From Anaeramoeba ignava (Eukaryota > Metamonada > Anaeramoebidae), in assembly GCA_028826165.1 (NCBI GenBank), contig JAPDFW010000059.1, positions 1,695,501 to 1,759,500 of the forward strand: 64,000 bases of DNA, read 5' to 3'. A program made the position numbers and the translations under genes. The notes under the pieces were generated by a model. It worked only from the letters and a program-made list of their open reading frames with translations. It ran no database searches and had not been told where the DNA came from. Of this stretch, positions 13,701-24,705 are shown piece by piece. Numbering within the stretch: the first letter of the stretch is position 1; each line of letters begins with the position of its first letter.

Positions 13701-15710
13701 AAATGCTAATGGATTTGAGAAATATGTAATTTTATAATTTTTCATCCAATAATTTTGAGATAAACTGTTATAAATTTTATAATCACTTAAATTTTTGTTT
13801 ATAAATTCTGTTTCATCATCTTCAATTCTATAAGTAATTTGATTTTCATTATTTTCATTATTTTGATTTTCATTTTCATTTTCATTTTCATTTTCAATTT
13901 TGTTAATGAAAATGGATCTTGATGGATGAGGATTAGAAAATAATTGAATAAATCCATGCGAATGAGGTGTTGAGAAATTAGTTTGTGTAATATTTTTGGC
14001 TTCTAATCCAGCTTTCCCACTTAATTTATATCCAAATACAATATCAATCCAATCATGAAGATTTTGAGAAACATATTCACTTTCTAACAATTTCATATGA
14101 ATATTACAAAAATCTTCATATGAATTTGCCCAAGATGGAATTGCAAGATCAGGCATATCTGAATGTATTGATTTAAATATTTCTGGATTATTAAAAAATT
14201 CAGGAATAGCTTCATCAGATGTCCAACTATAAAGTCTTTCAATAGAAATTGGATATTCTTTTGGATTGTAATTTGATCTAACAAATTTCCTTAAAATTGG
14301 TAATGGTGTGATTCTAGCAAGATAAACAAAATAAGAAACTTCAGATAATCCTTCTGAAATGTGATATTTATAAGTTTTGAATATTTGATCAAGCATTTCA
14401 TCTTTTTTGATTAATCTAAATTTAGAAACTGATAAATCTCGAAAAGAAGAAATGAAACTTTTATTCCCATTTTCATTTTCATTTGAATCAAGAAAAGGTT
14501 TTGGATCTCTTGTAAAATCAATAATCCATGGGAAAATAGGATGATTGTTTGGATCTCCTGTACATTTTCCAGCTAAAGAATTAAGATAAAGAATATATTC
14601 GAAATTTGTAATTTCTCTTTGATACCATTTCTCAAATATTGATTTTTGTTGATGAATATAATATTCATCTATTGTTGCTGGTGTAAATCCTGTTAATTTG
14701 AGCCATATATCTTTTTGTGATGTAAGTAATAATTTTGAAGGTTTAATATCTCCATGATATAATCCTTTTTTATGTAAATCAGTTGTGGATCTTATAATTT
14801 GATAAATAACAAATAATTTTTGAGTTAAAGTTCCTAATAATCTTGGACTATATTGAAGAATATCTTGAAGAGTATATTTGAAACTGGGATAAAAAATATA
14901 AATTGCTCTTTTTGTTTCTGCAAAGAAATTACTTGTTAAAATTCCTTGATTTTCATTGAATTGATTATGAAGTTTTGAAACTAAATCGTAAGTAATTTCA
15001 AAATTATCATTTGTTATTAATTGATTAATTAATTCAAATTTATCTTCTTTTTCTTTTTCTTCAATTTTATCAATTTCATAATTATTTTCATTTTCATTTT
15101 GATTTTCAATATTTTTTAATCGTAAAGATTTAGAACTAAAATCTGTAATATATGATAAATAATTTGATAAATTAAACATTTTTTGCTTTTTATAAATTGA
15201 TTTCAAATTTGAAGTTGATTTTGATTTGAATTTTAATTTTGATTTAAATTTTGATTTTGTTTTTGTTTTTAATTTTGTTTTTGATTTTGTTTTTAAATTT
15301 TTTAATTCTTGAATAATTTTTGATTTATCTTTTGAAATGATTTCAACAATAACTTTATATAAATTAATATCAGATTCTCCTTTTTCTTTTTTAAAATAAT
15401 TTGGAAGTTCTTTTTTAGTTATTTTTTGGAAATTTTCTGATGTAACATAACATATTGCAATATTTCCTTTTGTTTGATCTGAAAAAGTATGTTGAAATCT
15501 AATTAATTCATTAAAATCATTTTTAAGAAGTTTTTCAATTTCTTGTTTAGTAAAATTTGACCCATATAATATTAATAATAATATTAAAAATGAAAAATGA
15601 AAAATGAAAAATGAAAAATGAAAAATGAAAAAATTTTTTTTCCTTTTTATTTTAGAAATTAAAAATCTTTCACCAATATTAAGATTAATTAATGTACTTT
15701 TGTTTTTCAC
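10797..15710 (-). CDS. WDR81: WDR81-like BEACH protein (kinase-like region, BEACH, WD40)
   Basis: BEACH-family regulator; in animals WDR81 controls endosomal PI3P, early-to-late endosome conversion and aggregate clearance. A single open frame of about 1,600 codons. The order is: an N-terminal segment; a pseudokinase-like stretch (SLQDI-type YTLQDILQYSPRLL, LHKKGLYHGDIKPSKLLL, about 14900-14730); BEACH (ITNFEYILYLNSLAGKCTGD, PIFPWIIDF, SFRDLSVSKFRL, WTSDEAIPEFF, SIHSDMPDLAIPSW, NLHDWIDIVFGYKLSGKAG, about 14640-13900); a helical HEAT-like middle; and C-terminal WD40 repeats (HKGHNSSIRSLDVD, about 11790-10800). The motifs match WDR81 rather than neurobeachin. Human WDR81 is about 1,940 residues. 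The start is unresolved: the frame opens with GTG at 15710, overlapping the end of the ARM gene (stop 15685), and the first in-frame ATG (15179) would lose conserved sequence. A short upstream intron or exon near 15560-15690 is likely. Confidence 0.88.
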   Translation of the reverse strand: MKNKSTLINLNIGERFLISKIKRKKNFFIFHFSFFIFHFSFLILLLILYGSNFTKQEIEKLLKNDFNELIRFQHTFSDQTKGNIAICYVTSENFQKITKKELPNYFKKEKGESDINLYKVIVEIISKDKSKIIQELKNLKTKSKTKLKTKTKSKFKSKLKFKSKSTSNLKSIYKKQKMFNLSNYLSYITDFSSKSLRLKNIENQNENENNYEIDKIEEKEKEDKFELINQLITNDNFEITYDLVSKLHNQFNENQGILTSNFFAETKRAIYIFYPSFKYTLQDILQYSPRLLGTLTQKLFVIYQIIRSTTDLHKKGLYHGDIKPSKLLLTSQKDIWLKLTGFTPATIDEYYIHQQKSIFEKWYQREITNFEYILYLNSLAGKCTGDPNNHPIFPWIIDFTRDPKPFLDSNENENGNKSFISSFRDLSVSKFRLIKKDEMLDQIFKTYKYHISEGLSEVSYFVYLARITPLPILRKFVRSNYNPKEYPISIERLYSWTSDEAIPEFFNNPEIFKSIHSDMPDLAIPSWANSYEDFCNIHMKLLESEYVSQNLHDWIDIVFGYKLSGKAGLEAKNITQTNFSTPHSHGFIQLFSNPHPSRSIFINKIENENENENENQNNENNENQITYRIEDDETEFINKNLSDYKIYNSLSQNYWMKNYKITYFSNPLAFKDLSKNYIDLYKIEFHSLFIPSFSDCVVTYQDFYKTQNLFKDPNQKQIENKFKSVQELISRDLFSIGCIFVEIFTNEPFYTYDRAEYSSQIKKIPDSILSKLPEEIRVTISNMINPNNLRRLKSKQILNLNLFPTYFSELYDILSKFHSLETIEEQFHFIMNNLEQILTLPKEGFKILLPFLTEFFNITQTKLSTLPIFVKLPDKLGRKKSLKLLGAPIKSLLQYKDEKELANQLLQINFIESLSLKFGVHYFLQELLPFIFDILRSNDLEISRFAKRSLIAFIDKFDDSIFLKFFVEPLIKLLDKSNGKIITDALISIISKRNHRKAISQVVLQLLLKFLEEKKSILCLSKGENLVINFLNVSRSLIIDVNQKFLISKLNAGAFDPLFSIFDKPILFQDKLVIKLFITELLAISMKIQQKETVHFIFPVIDKFLKNFTDIWTIPIEKLNQESNQHKTLENIDPFQNLQEFSIEEYYEAYRELYTHENAFLIRESIDLFINNDVVDKLDTILLLDKVLQTNDFFKDFIADNPIQIDLQKRFGNKKIEKLLTNQSNESNQEIEIEKEIEKEKETKQPKKKGGIYSLFQKKHKNEISNQQQTTKPIKQQSTEEPKTSFYDPDLHWIPKLIIDGEYYQNTNEWDLKGKIAHSHKGHNSSIRSLDVDSNEFRFATASRDGTVKIWDIDKEEQICSYFGHKQSVSQVSFLNENNWIGSCDTTIHIWDVQTQKRLMHYGLHNINHNLHLLAFVHLPQIGALVAETNDSKVKLIDLRTNKFGCEWNVQSQCSGFNRSICVDESSKMIAVGLHNGDINIIDSRMGTVYDSWKAHDSSITQVFFYENDKKRLLSLSSDKKILLWNLYSSLKEDDNGLFPNQNQNQNQTQNQTELFKGYNFYQKVTCFETYQDVLLCLIGTKIGISSLNTKKLKNIEEPTISVKKMQNVKALSSFSILEMHRLLLLGDEEGNIHFCA

Positions 15711-17094
15711 TAATTTCTTGATCTAAATAATATCCTTTAAGAATTGTTGATAAAAGATCTTCAGCTCCTAAATGTAAAAGAACTTTTCTGTTATTTTCAT
15801 GATTAGAAATATTCATCAAAGCTCCTAAAGCTAATGAAACAATTTGAGGTGTTTGATTTTCTTTTAATAACAGAAATTACAGAATATAAAAGCTCCTGAA
15901 TCTGCCATTTTTCTCTTCCTTCTTCGCAATATCCAATATTCGAAATCAATCTTAAACTTGAAACTATAATTTCTTGTGATTCTTGATGTGTTTCCATTGA
16001 AGAACATACATATTCTAATCCGTTTTTATTCACGAACTTGATTTGATCTTCAATTTCATATGTTAAATGAATAAATAATTTTAAAAAGAATATTTTGTAT
16101 TTTTCATATGGAATTGTTTCTTTTAAAAACCATTAAATCATAAAAATAATTTGAAGAAGTTATAATTGCTTTTGTTTTCTTTTTGCTTCACAAAGATTGA
16201 ATAAACATCTTAATGAACTTAAAACAAGACTGGGGATATTGTAATAATCATTTAATTTAGTCATGATGAATTCTATTGTTGAATATTTTTGTGAACCAAG
16301 TGTTTTTATATTGTATTGATTTACTGCAAGATTTGTAATTAAATCAAATAATTTTTCAATAATTTGAGGTTGATTGGAAAATTTATTCATAATCAAGGGA
16401 ATAAGTTCAACAACATGAGAAAATCCCATTAAAATTGCATTTATTTGGGAAAGAGAAAAATTGGATAAAGTTGTTAATCCGTTACTAACAATATCAATAA
16501 ATTCATTTGTATTTGTGTATGAAATTATTATTTTTGGAATAAATTGGAATGCTGCATCATTAGCTATAATTCCCAATGATTCTTCAATATTATAAGCAAA
16601 AGAACTTAATGTTTGAAAAATTTGAATAACAATTTCTGATGAATCTTTATGATATTCAAGAATAAAGAACAAAGTATAAATAATAGAATTTAAATTTTGA
16701 ATCAGAGAAACATCTTCAACAACATAACTTAAATTTAATAACCATTTTGCACAGCTCATTTGCAATCTTTTTATTTAATTTCCATTTATTCATAAGTGAT
16801 GAACATATTTCCATTCCTTTGATATTTAAGAATTATTTTCCATTTTCTTCATCTGATGACATATTAACAAGATTAACAACAGCTCTTTTGAATTATATCA
16901 ATTTCTTCATAATGTTTTTGAATTATTTTTAAAAGAAGTTCAATTCCTCCTTCATTTCTTATTAATTCAAGATAAACTTCATCTTGAAGAATATTTGCAA
17001 TTTTACCAAGATTTTCAAATAAATTTTCTTTATCATTTATTGAAAAATTTGTATTTTGAATTAAAATTTGTGTAATTTCTTTTTTTTTATTCAT
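15685..17094 (-). pseudogene. Armadillo-repeat protein gene, multiply frame-broken
   Basis: From ATG 17094 to TAA 15685-15687 the minus strand reads as helical ARM-type repeats (LGKIANILQDEVYLELIRNE, AVVNLVNMSSDEENGK, SCAKWLLNLSYVVEDVS, VSNGLTTLSNFSLSQI, SLRCLFNLCEAKRKQK, SLALGALMNISNHENNRKVL), but only after crossing several lesions. These are shifts near 16884-16889, 16767-16772, 16169-16173, 16121-16130 and 15861-15865, and an in-frame TAA at 16833-16835. All the shifts sit in or beside AAAAG runs; four add a base and one needs a -1 step. No splice signals explain them. ARM proteins are scaffolds, and this one resembles no specific family I can name. It may be a decaying gene or a locally mis-called sequence. 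Its 3' end abuts the WDR81-like gene. Confidence 0.65.
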
Positions 17095-17129
17095 TTTTAT
17101 TATTATTAAAAAGAGAAAATTAAGAAAAT

Positions 17130-17205
17130 TAAAGAAAAAAATGAAAAAAAAAAAATAAATTTTTCATTTTTCTCATTTTTTAATCAATTTTTTTCTTCAA
17201 TTTTT
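17130..17205. promoter_or_regulatory. Bidirectional promoter with CATTTTT/AAAAATG blocks
   Basis: The 138-bp gap between the divergent ARM and BTB-TLDc genes contains AAAAAATGAAAAAAAA facing one gene and TTTTTCATTTTTCTCATTTTTT facing the other. The placement suggests paired T-rich core promoter elements. The evidence is positional only. Confidence 0.35.
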
Positions 17206-17232
17206 TCCAATTATTTTTAGTTAGAAAAAAAA

Positions 17233-18759
17233 ATGGAAAATGTTTTTAATAACCAAGACAAACTTGTTCATGATTTAAAACGTTTATTTTTAGATCCAAA
17301 AAATTTTAATGATTTTCAAATTGAAATTAAAAATAGAAATGATTTACCATCAACAATATTTTATTGTCACAGAGGAATTCTTTCTTTTAGAAGTGAATAT
17401 TTTAATGCGTTACTTAGAAGTAAAATGAAAGAATATCAAGAAGGGAAAGTTATTTTTAATGATATTTCTTCACAAACAATGAAAAATATTTTAGAATATA
17501 TTTACACTGGTAAAATTGAAATCAATGAAGAAAATGCATTGGAAACATTAATTAATTCAAAGAAATTATGCTTTGAAGAAGAGTTAATCAAGTTCATATC
17601 AGAATATATTATCAAACTAATTAATATTGATAATGCTGTTGATATTTTACACATTTCCAACCAATATGATTTTGAGAATATTTATAAATATTGTATATAT
17701 TTTTTAACAAGTAATTTTCAAGAAATCATGATGTCAAATGATTTCTATAATATTTCAGAAACTGATTTACAAATTCTTCTTGAGAATGATAACTTGAGTA
17801 TTCGAAAAGAAATTGAACTTCTTCATTCAATTATTAAATGGGCGCAATTTCATTGTGGATTTGAAATTGGATTAGAACATACTTCAGAAAAACAATCACT
17901 TCAAATAAAAGAAAAAATCAAAAATTTATATTCAAAAATTCGTTTTTGTGATATTCCAAAGAAAGAATTTGATAAAATCAAAGAATTGAACTTGATTCCA
18001 GAAGATATTTCAAATTATATCACAGAATTTCATCAATTTGCTCATCTTCCAATCCAACATAAAATGAATATTTATCATTTGAAAGAAAAAACCAAAAGAA
18101 AAAAATTACTAATTTTAGAGAAAAGAAACATTTTCAGAAAAAGTCATATTGTTGGAAATAACAATAGCATCAACAACAATAAATATATTCAATATTTAAA
18201 AGAATGGATCAATGATGATAATTTTTTCAATTCAATGGAACTTGCATTTTCAGCAAGAAATGATGGATTTACAACTAAAAGTTTCCATGAAAAATGTGAT
18301 GATCATGGGAAAAGTTTAGTATTAATCAAAACAACAGAAAATTCAATAATTGGAGGATTTACTTCAATTGGATTTTCAAGTGATAAAAGAAATTGGTCAA
18401 CAGATTCTGAATCATATGCGTATATTGCAGATGAAAAAGCATTTCTATTCACACTTAGAAATTCCAATAAAGAAAATTATTGTAAATTTTCAATAAGAAA
18501 GAATTGGATTCGATATGCTGTTGTTTATGATTTGAATAGAGGACCTTTTTTTGGATTTCTTGGAGATCTTTCTGTTGATGAAACTTTAATAAGAGGATCA
18601 ACAAATCTTGGATATACTTATAATTTACCACCAGAATTAAAATTTGGGAAAAAGAAACAAAACAATGATGGAGATGAAAAATTTACAGGATTAGTTGATA
18701 AATTTGAAATTGAAGAATTGGAAGTGTATTTACTTTTACAAACTATTAAAGAAAATTAA
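17233..18759 (+). CDS. BTB-BACK-TLDc domain protein
   Basis: A single intact exon of 508 residues. The BTB domain lies at about residues 20-125 (NDFQIEIKNR, CHRGILSFRSEYFNALLRSK, ILEYIYTGKIEI). A BACK-type helical region spans about 130-250 (NAVDILHISNQYDFENIYKYC, SIIKWAQFH). The C-terminal TLDc domain is at about 335-505 (ARNDGFTTKSFHEKCDDHGK, IGGFTSIGFSSDKRNWSTD, AFLFTLRN, LGYTYNLPP, FEIEELEVYLL). BTB-TLDc proteins combine an oligomerisation/Cul3-binding module with a domain that can bind V-ATPase or act in oxidative-stress responses in animals. The function here is unassigned. A broken paralogue lies at 57922-59397 and shares the SKMKEYQE and GGFTxIGF motifs. The start is the first ATG after a T-rich leader. 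Confidence 0.88.
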   Translation: MENVFNNQDKLVHDLKRLFLDPKNFNDFQIEIKNRNDLPSTIFYCHRGILSFRSEYFNALLRSKMKEYQEGKVIFNDISSQTMKNILEYIYTGKIEINEENALETLINSKKLCFEEELIKFISEYIIKLINIDNAVDILHISNQYDFENIYKYCIYFLTSNFQEIMMSNDFYNISETDLQILLENDNLSIRKEIELLHSIIKWAQFHCGFEIGLEHTSEKQSLQIKEKIKNLYSKIRFCDIPKKEFDKIKELNLIPEDISNYITEFHQFAHLPIQHKMNIYHLKEKTKRKKLLILEKRNIFRKSHIVGNNNSINNNKYIQYLKEWINDDNFFNSMELAFSARNDGFTTKSFHEKCDDHGKSLVLIKTTENSIIGGFTSIGFSSDKRNWSTDSESYAYIADEKAFLFTLRNSNKENYCKFSIRKNWIRYAVVYDLNRGPFFGFLGDLSVDETLIRGSTNLGYTYNLPPELKFGKKKQNNDGDEKFTGLVDKFEIEELEVYLLLQTIKEN

Positions 18760-18842
18760 TTAATTAATGAAAGAAAGAAAAAAAGGAAAAAAGTTATTTT
18801 TTTTTGCTTTGAAAAATAAATCTAAATTGAAAATTAAATTTC

Positions 18843-21811
18843 TTAATCAAAAAAATCAAAAGGAACAAAACTTTCTTGATTTTCTTCTTGATTTTCTTTT
18901 CGATCAATATAAGGAGATGTTATAATATTTTTTTTCTTTTTTAATCGATTTAATATTAAATTTAATTTAGAATTTTGATTTGTTTGGAAATAATTCTTAA
19001 CATCTTCAAGTTCTTCAATAACTTCTTGATTTAATTTAGATTCATCAAATTCATCATGATAAAAGAAATAAATTAATTGATTTAAAGTTTCAAATGATTT
19101 TCCTGAATAATCATGAACTTGATTTGAAGAATCATTAACATTCAAAAACATTCCTCTAAATAATTCACTTCTAATAATTAAAATTAATTTATGAACTTTA
19201 ATTTCTTTTTCTTTTTCATCTTCTTCACAAATTATTGTGAAATCTTTTGTTTCTTCTTGTTTATAAAGTAATTTTAAATCATTTAATAATCCATTTCTTC
19301 CTTTTTTTGAATTTACCCAATTTGAATCAAATCCAATTTCTTTGAATATTTTTCCATTTCTTCTTTTTTTTCATTCCATAATGTAATTTGTTCATTTTGT
19401 TTTTCTTTTGGTTTTAGGTTGATTTTTAAATTGTTGTTTAAGTTGTTCAAAAATCAAGAAATCCTGTATAAAGGAAATTAATAGCAGTTTCAACATCTGC
19501 TTTGAATTTTTGATAACAAATATCAACAAATTTTTGTAATATTGATTCATCATTATTAAATCTTGCTAATAAGATTAATTTATGAGCAGATATCTTTAAA
19601 GAATTTTTGCATTCAATTACAAAATCTGAAAAATTTTTAGAAATTAAAAAACTGCTCATATCTTCATTGATTGAATAAATCTTTGAGAATAAATGAATAA
19701 AATCATTTGAGATTGTTTTTACTTTTAAAGAATAAGGATTTGCATCATTCATTAATAAAAATTTAATTCCTTTTTTGTTTTTGTTTTGAATTGCTAAGGA
19801 AAGACATGATTGTCCATGAATATTTTCTTCATTAATATCAAGTCCTTTGTTAATAAAATATTCGATAATTTCAATAGAATTTTGATATTTAAAAGCTAAA
19901 TGTAAAGCTGTTTCGTTTTGATTTGTTTTTGCATTAATATCTGATCCTTTATCAATTAACAATTTTATAATTTCAAATAAATTTTTTTGGCAAGCAAGAT
20001 GCAAAGGTGTTTCATTTGTAGCTGTTTTTGCATTAACATCAGCACCTTTTGAAATTAATAACTTGATTATATCAATCGAATGATCATTATGAAAAGCAAG
20101 ATGTAAAGGTGTTTTTTTTGAGTAATCTAATTGAACATTAATATCAGCTCCTTTGTTAATAAGTAGTTCAACATATTTAATTGGATAATTATTTTGGCAA
20201 ATTAAATGCAAAATTGTTTCGTTTTCATCTGTTTTTGCATTAACGTCAGCTCCTTTTGAAAGCAGAAAATCTATAATCTCAATTGAATAATTATATCCAA
20301 AAGCAAGATGAACAGGTGATTTATCTTCAAATGTTTTTGCATTAACATCAGCTCCTTTTTCAATTAGATATTCTATCATTTCAATTGATACTTTTTTTTT
20401 AAAAGCAATATGTAAAATTGTTTCATTTCTTTCTGTTTTTGCATTAATATCAACTCCTTTTGAAATGAAAAAATCGATAATTTCAAATAGAGAAGGATTT
20501 GTGATAATTTTATGAAATGGATTTTCGTTATAAATTGAGTTTGCATTTATATCAAGTCCCTTTTCAATTAGAAATTTAATAACTTCAAGTGAATTACTTT
20601 GGCAAGCAAAATGTAAAGCTGTTTCATTAATTTCTGTTTTTTCATTAATATCAAGTCCCTTTTCAATTAGAAATTTAATAACATCAAGTGAATTACTTTG
20701 GCAAGCAAAATGTAAAGCTGTTTGATCTCCATTTTTTTTTTCATTAATATCAAGTCCTTTTTCAATTAGAAATTTAATAACTTCAAGTGAATTACTTTGG
20801 CAAGCAAAATGTAAGTTTGATTTATTGTCATATTTTTTTTTATTGATATCAAATCCTTTTTCAATTAGAAATTTAATAACATCAAGTGAATTACTTTGAC
20901 AAGCAAGATGTAAAACTGATTCATCTTCCATATGTTTGTTCATTGATATCAAGTTCTTTTTCAATTAGAAATTTAATAACATCAAGTGAATTACTTTGGC
21001 AAGCAAAATGTAAAGCTGTTTCATTTCTATATGTTTTTTCGTTTATATCAGCTTCGTTTTCAATTAGAAATTTAATAACTTCAAGTGAATTACTTTGGCA
21101 AGCAAAATGTAAAGCTGTTTCATTTCTATATGTTGTTTTATTGATATAAACACCTTTTTCAATTAGAAATTTAATAACATCAAGTGAATTACTTTGGCAA
21201 GCAAGATGTAAAGATGATTTATTTCCTTCTGCTATGTCTTCAATATCAAATCCTTTTTCAATTAGAAATTTAATAACTTCAAGTGAATTACTTTGGCAAG
21301 CAAGATGTAAAAGTGTTTCATTTCTATATGTTTTTTCATTTATATTAGCTCCGTTTTCAATTAGAAATTTAATAACATCAAGTGAATTACTTTGGCAAGC
21401 AAAATGTAAAGCTGTTGTGTTTTCATATGCTTTTTGATTAATATCAGCTCCGTTTTCAATTAGAAATTGAATAACATCAAGTGAATTACTTTGACAAGCA
21501 AGATGTAAAACTGTTTGATTTTTTATATCTTTTGCATTAATTGAAATGTTTGCTTTAATCAAAGCATTAATGATATCTATTCCTGTTTTATTTATAACTG
21601 CAATGTGTAATGAATTTCTTTTTAAACTATCTATTAAATTTACGTTTGCTCCTTTTTCAATTAGAACTTTAATTATTTCAAAAGGAACTTGTTTTTTAAT
21701 TGCAAAATTTAAAATTGGTTTTCCTTCTTTTTTTTGATAATTTTCTGGAATTGATTCAATTTTATTCAAGAATTCAATATTATTTTGTTCTATAGCTTCC
21801 CAAATATTCAT
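18843..21811 (-). pseudogene. Second ankyrin-repeat/BTB gene, frame-broken paralogue of 4836-8632
   Basis: It opens at 21811 (MNIWEAIEQNNIEFLNKIES), clearly homologous to the first ankyrin-BTB gene. About 20 ankyrin repeats of 33 codons follow. The N-terminal ones are near-identical at DNA level (LHFACQSNSL-D/E-VIKFLIEKG). Then come a BTB segment (FSDFVIECKNSLKISAHKLILLARFN) and a second BTB half (QVHDYSGKSFETLNQLIYFFYHDEF) ending at 18843. The frame changes at about 20928-20932 (extra G), 19449-19453 (extra T), about 19406-19410 (extra A) and about 19349-19353 (missing A). The longest open pieces are 296 and 505 codons. Length and domain order match the first paralogue once the breaks are allowed for. 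Either a decaying duplicate or a gene with local errors. Confidence 0.68.
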
Positions 21812-21974
21812 TATTCTTTAAAATTAAAATTAATTTTTTTAATAAAGAAAAAAAATGAAAAATCAAAATCAAAATAAAATTTTTTTTTTCATTTTTTTTG
21901 TTTGTATTTAAAAGTGGAAAAAAAAATCAAATTCATTTTTTTTCTCCTTTTCCATTTTCTTTCTTCATTTTTAA

Positions 21975-24705
21975 ATGTCAATTCAAATTATTTTACTTAT
22001 TTTAACTTCAAAAATCAAAAGAATTAAAAATAGGAATAGCAAAAGAAAATTCAATTCAACAACAAAAAAGTTTTATTCCAATTAATAAATCACAAGAAAA
22101 TGAAAATTTATGGATTTATGAAACAAACACTTTACAAAAACAAGAATTTCTTTTTAATTGAACTTCCAGAAAGTTATTTTAATTTTTTTACAAATCCAAA
22201 AAAAGAAAAAATTACAGAAGAAATAAAACCGAAAATGGCAACTGAAATTAATGAAAATAATTTTACTGATATATTTTTAACAAAAGATTCTGTTTTTGCA
22301 ATTCCTTTTTAATCAAATCAAAAAAAATTTGCAAGTTCAATTTTTGTTAATCCTTTTAGACCTGTTGCTATTGCTGATTTTTTTCCTTATCTTTTCGTTA
22401 ATGTTTTTGATTCTCAAGAAAAAATTCTCCAAAATATTTCAGATAAAAATAATCAAGTGCAAATTCTTCTTTATTTATTTCATCAAACATCTGTTTTTAT
22501 CAAGCAATTCAACAATCAAGATATTGACTTACAATCAATTATGTTTTTTTGGTATTATTTCAAAGAATTTTTTGCAGATCAATTCCAAAATAATAATCAA
22601 TTTATTCAAGAAGCTTTTGATCTCAAATTATCAAAACAAGATTTCAAATTCTTGAATATGTTTATTTGAAAAAATGGGAACCTTTTTATTCAATTCTATT
22701 ATTAAGTGATTCTATTCAAAAAAAGGGAACAAAATCAAAATTAGGTAATATTTTAAATAAGAATGAATTTTGGCCAGGAATAGAAAGTTCAATTCATCAA
22801 GAAATGATTGGGGAAATTACTAAATTTCAAATTTCTCATGCTTATACAATTCGAGAATTAAATCCAATTTCATTATGTTTATGTCGTATTATTTTGTTTT
22901 CATGTTTTTTAACAAGATTAATTACTTCAAATTCTTCAATAGTTAGTCTTTTTATTCCAGAAAACAAATTGAAAAATATAAATTTAGATGATGAAAAGAT
23001 TCATTTCAAGGAAATTATTCAAAATAGAATTGATGAAGAATTTGAAATTATTTCAACTCAATTAAATATTTCCAAAGAATATGCAATTTATTATGCTAGA
23101 TTATTTTTCTATAGATTGAAAATGGAAAATGAAGAAAGGAAATTAGATTTTGATTTTATGAAAAAACAAATAGGGAAACAAAATCGATATAATTTCGAAA
23201 AAATAATTTCAATTTTACAAAATGAATATCATTCTAAAATAATGAATACCTTAAAAGAAATTAAAGAAAAAGAAAACAAAATACTTGAATCATTAATTCC
23301 ACTTGAAGTATTGCCAAATAAATTAGATTTATCTTTTGATAATACAAGCAATCAATTCAACGATTTTAGAAATCAAACCCAATTCCCTTTAGTGAAAATA
23401 TATCTCAATCATCAAGAAGAATTTTCAATATTCACAAGTTTTCCTGGATTTCTATTTTTCTCAAATCAAATAATTTCATTAAACATAAACAAAGATAAAC
23501 CAATAGGATTTCATTATTTATATCAAAGTTTGAAAATTCAAACTAATATTAATTCAGATATTTTATCGAAATCTTTTGAAGATTTCCAAGTTATTTGGAA
23601 TTATATATCAAACAAAATCTCAAAAAGATTCTTTACAAATTCATTTACAGATGTAATATTTCCAGAAATTACAGAAGAAAAAGTTGATATTGGAAAACAA
23701 AAGGATGTTATTAATTTTATTTATGGAATTATTAAATATATTATTAGATTTAATAATACAATTATTGATGAAATTTTCCAAGAAAAAGAAGAAATTCAAT
23801 TTAATGATATTCTTCTTAATTTTCCACTTCCAGAAGATCTTTCCAAAAATATTGAAAATATTTCATCAGTTTTTCATTTGGATTATTCAGAAATTTATTT
23901 CTTCATTTCAAAAAACAAAATTAATTTATCAAATGTAGAAATATTTGAGAAATTTCTTGAATCAAAGATATCATCATTCTCATCTACTCTAACTAAAATT
24001 GATGCTGATTCACTTGATCCTTCACTTGATCCATTTCAAAATAGAAATATTAAAAAAAGTTTAAAATTATTAAACAAAATTATTATTCAAGAAAAAATTC
24101 CAAAACAAAAATGGATTCAAATTTCTGAAGAATTAAAAGCAAATTCAGGATTTTCAAGAATGCTTCATTTTATTGAAATTTTCATTTCATCATTTGTTTC
24201 AATGCAAAATTCAAGTAAGAAATCAAAAGAAGATCAAAATAAAATTATAAATGAACAAGTTATGAAATTTTCTCGAAATATTCTTAAGTTATCTGATATA
24301 ATTCAAGATTTTTCTTATGTTTATTCTTGTTCAAGTACTTTTACTTCTCAAGTTTTAATTAAAAATGTTTCAGATATTTATCATAAACTTGATAAAGTTA
24401 TTAATGATCCACTTAAATTAAAATCAACTAAATTTTATGAAAAAATTACAAATCATCAAAAATCAAAATTGAAAAGTTTTATAACAAAAGTTAATAAGAT
24501 TATTTTACTTAAAGGCTGGAAAAGATTAATTCTTGATTTAAAAGATAATAAAGATGAAAATCAAAAATTGAAAAAAGTTTTAATTAAAAAGCTAAGTAAA
24601 TATAAAGGAACAAAAACAACAAGAAATCAAATTAATAAATATTTTCCACAAAAAATTCTTTTAAAACATATTTATGAAGCTTATCAATATTGCAAACAAC
24701 TTTAA
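21975..24705 (+). CDS. Unrecognised helical protein; first quarter frame-broken, 679-codon main frame intact
   Basis: I do not recognise this family. The main open frame is 22666-24705. It is Lys/Ile/Phe-rich and predicted mostly helical, with no signal peptide; a hydrophobic stretch (NPISLCLCRIILFSCFLTRL) lies near its residue 65-85. Upstream, from ATG 21975, plausible coding sequence (FIPINKSQENENLWIYET, IELPESYFNFFTNP, FVNPFRPVAIADFFPYL) is readable only across lesions: +1 near 22018-22022 and 22151-22159, an in-frame TAA at 22310-22312, and a -1 step near 22650. The C-terminus is basic (KKLSKYKGTKTTRNQINKYF). It could be a long cytosolic regulator. Whether the 5' part is an unrecognised exon set or decay cannot be decided from sequence alone. 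Confidence 0.55.

Noticed and set aside
15560-15760. Fusion of the ARM gene with the WDR81-like gene
   Set aside because: The ARM frame ends in TAA at 15685-15687 and the splice needed to bypass it (GTACAT donor) is speculative; known WDR81 proteins have no N-terminal ARM region of this kind.
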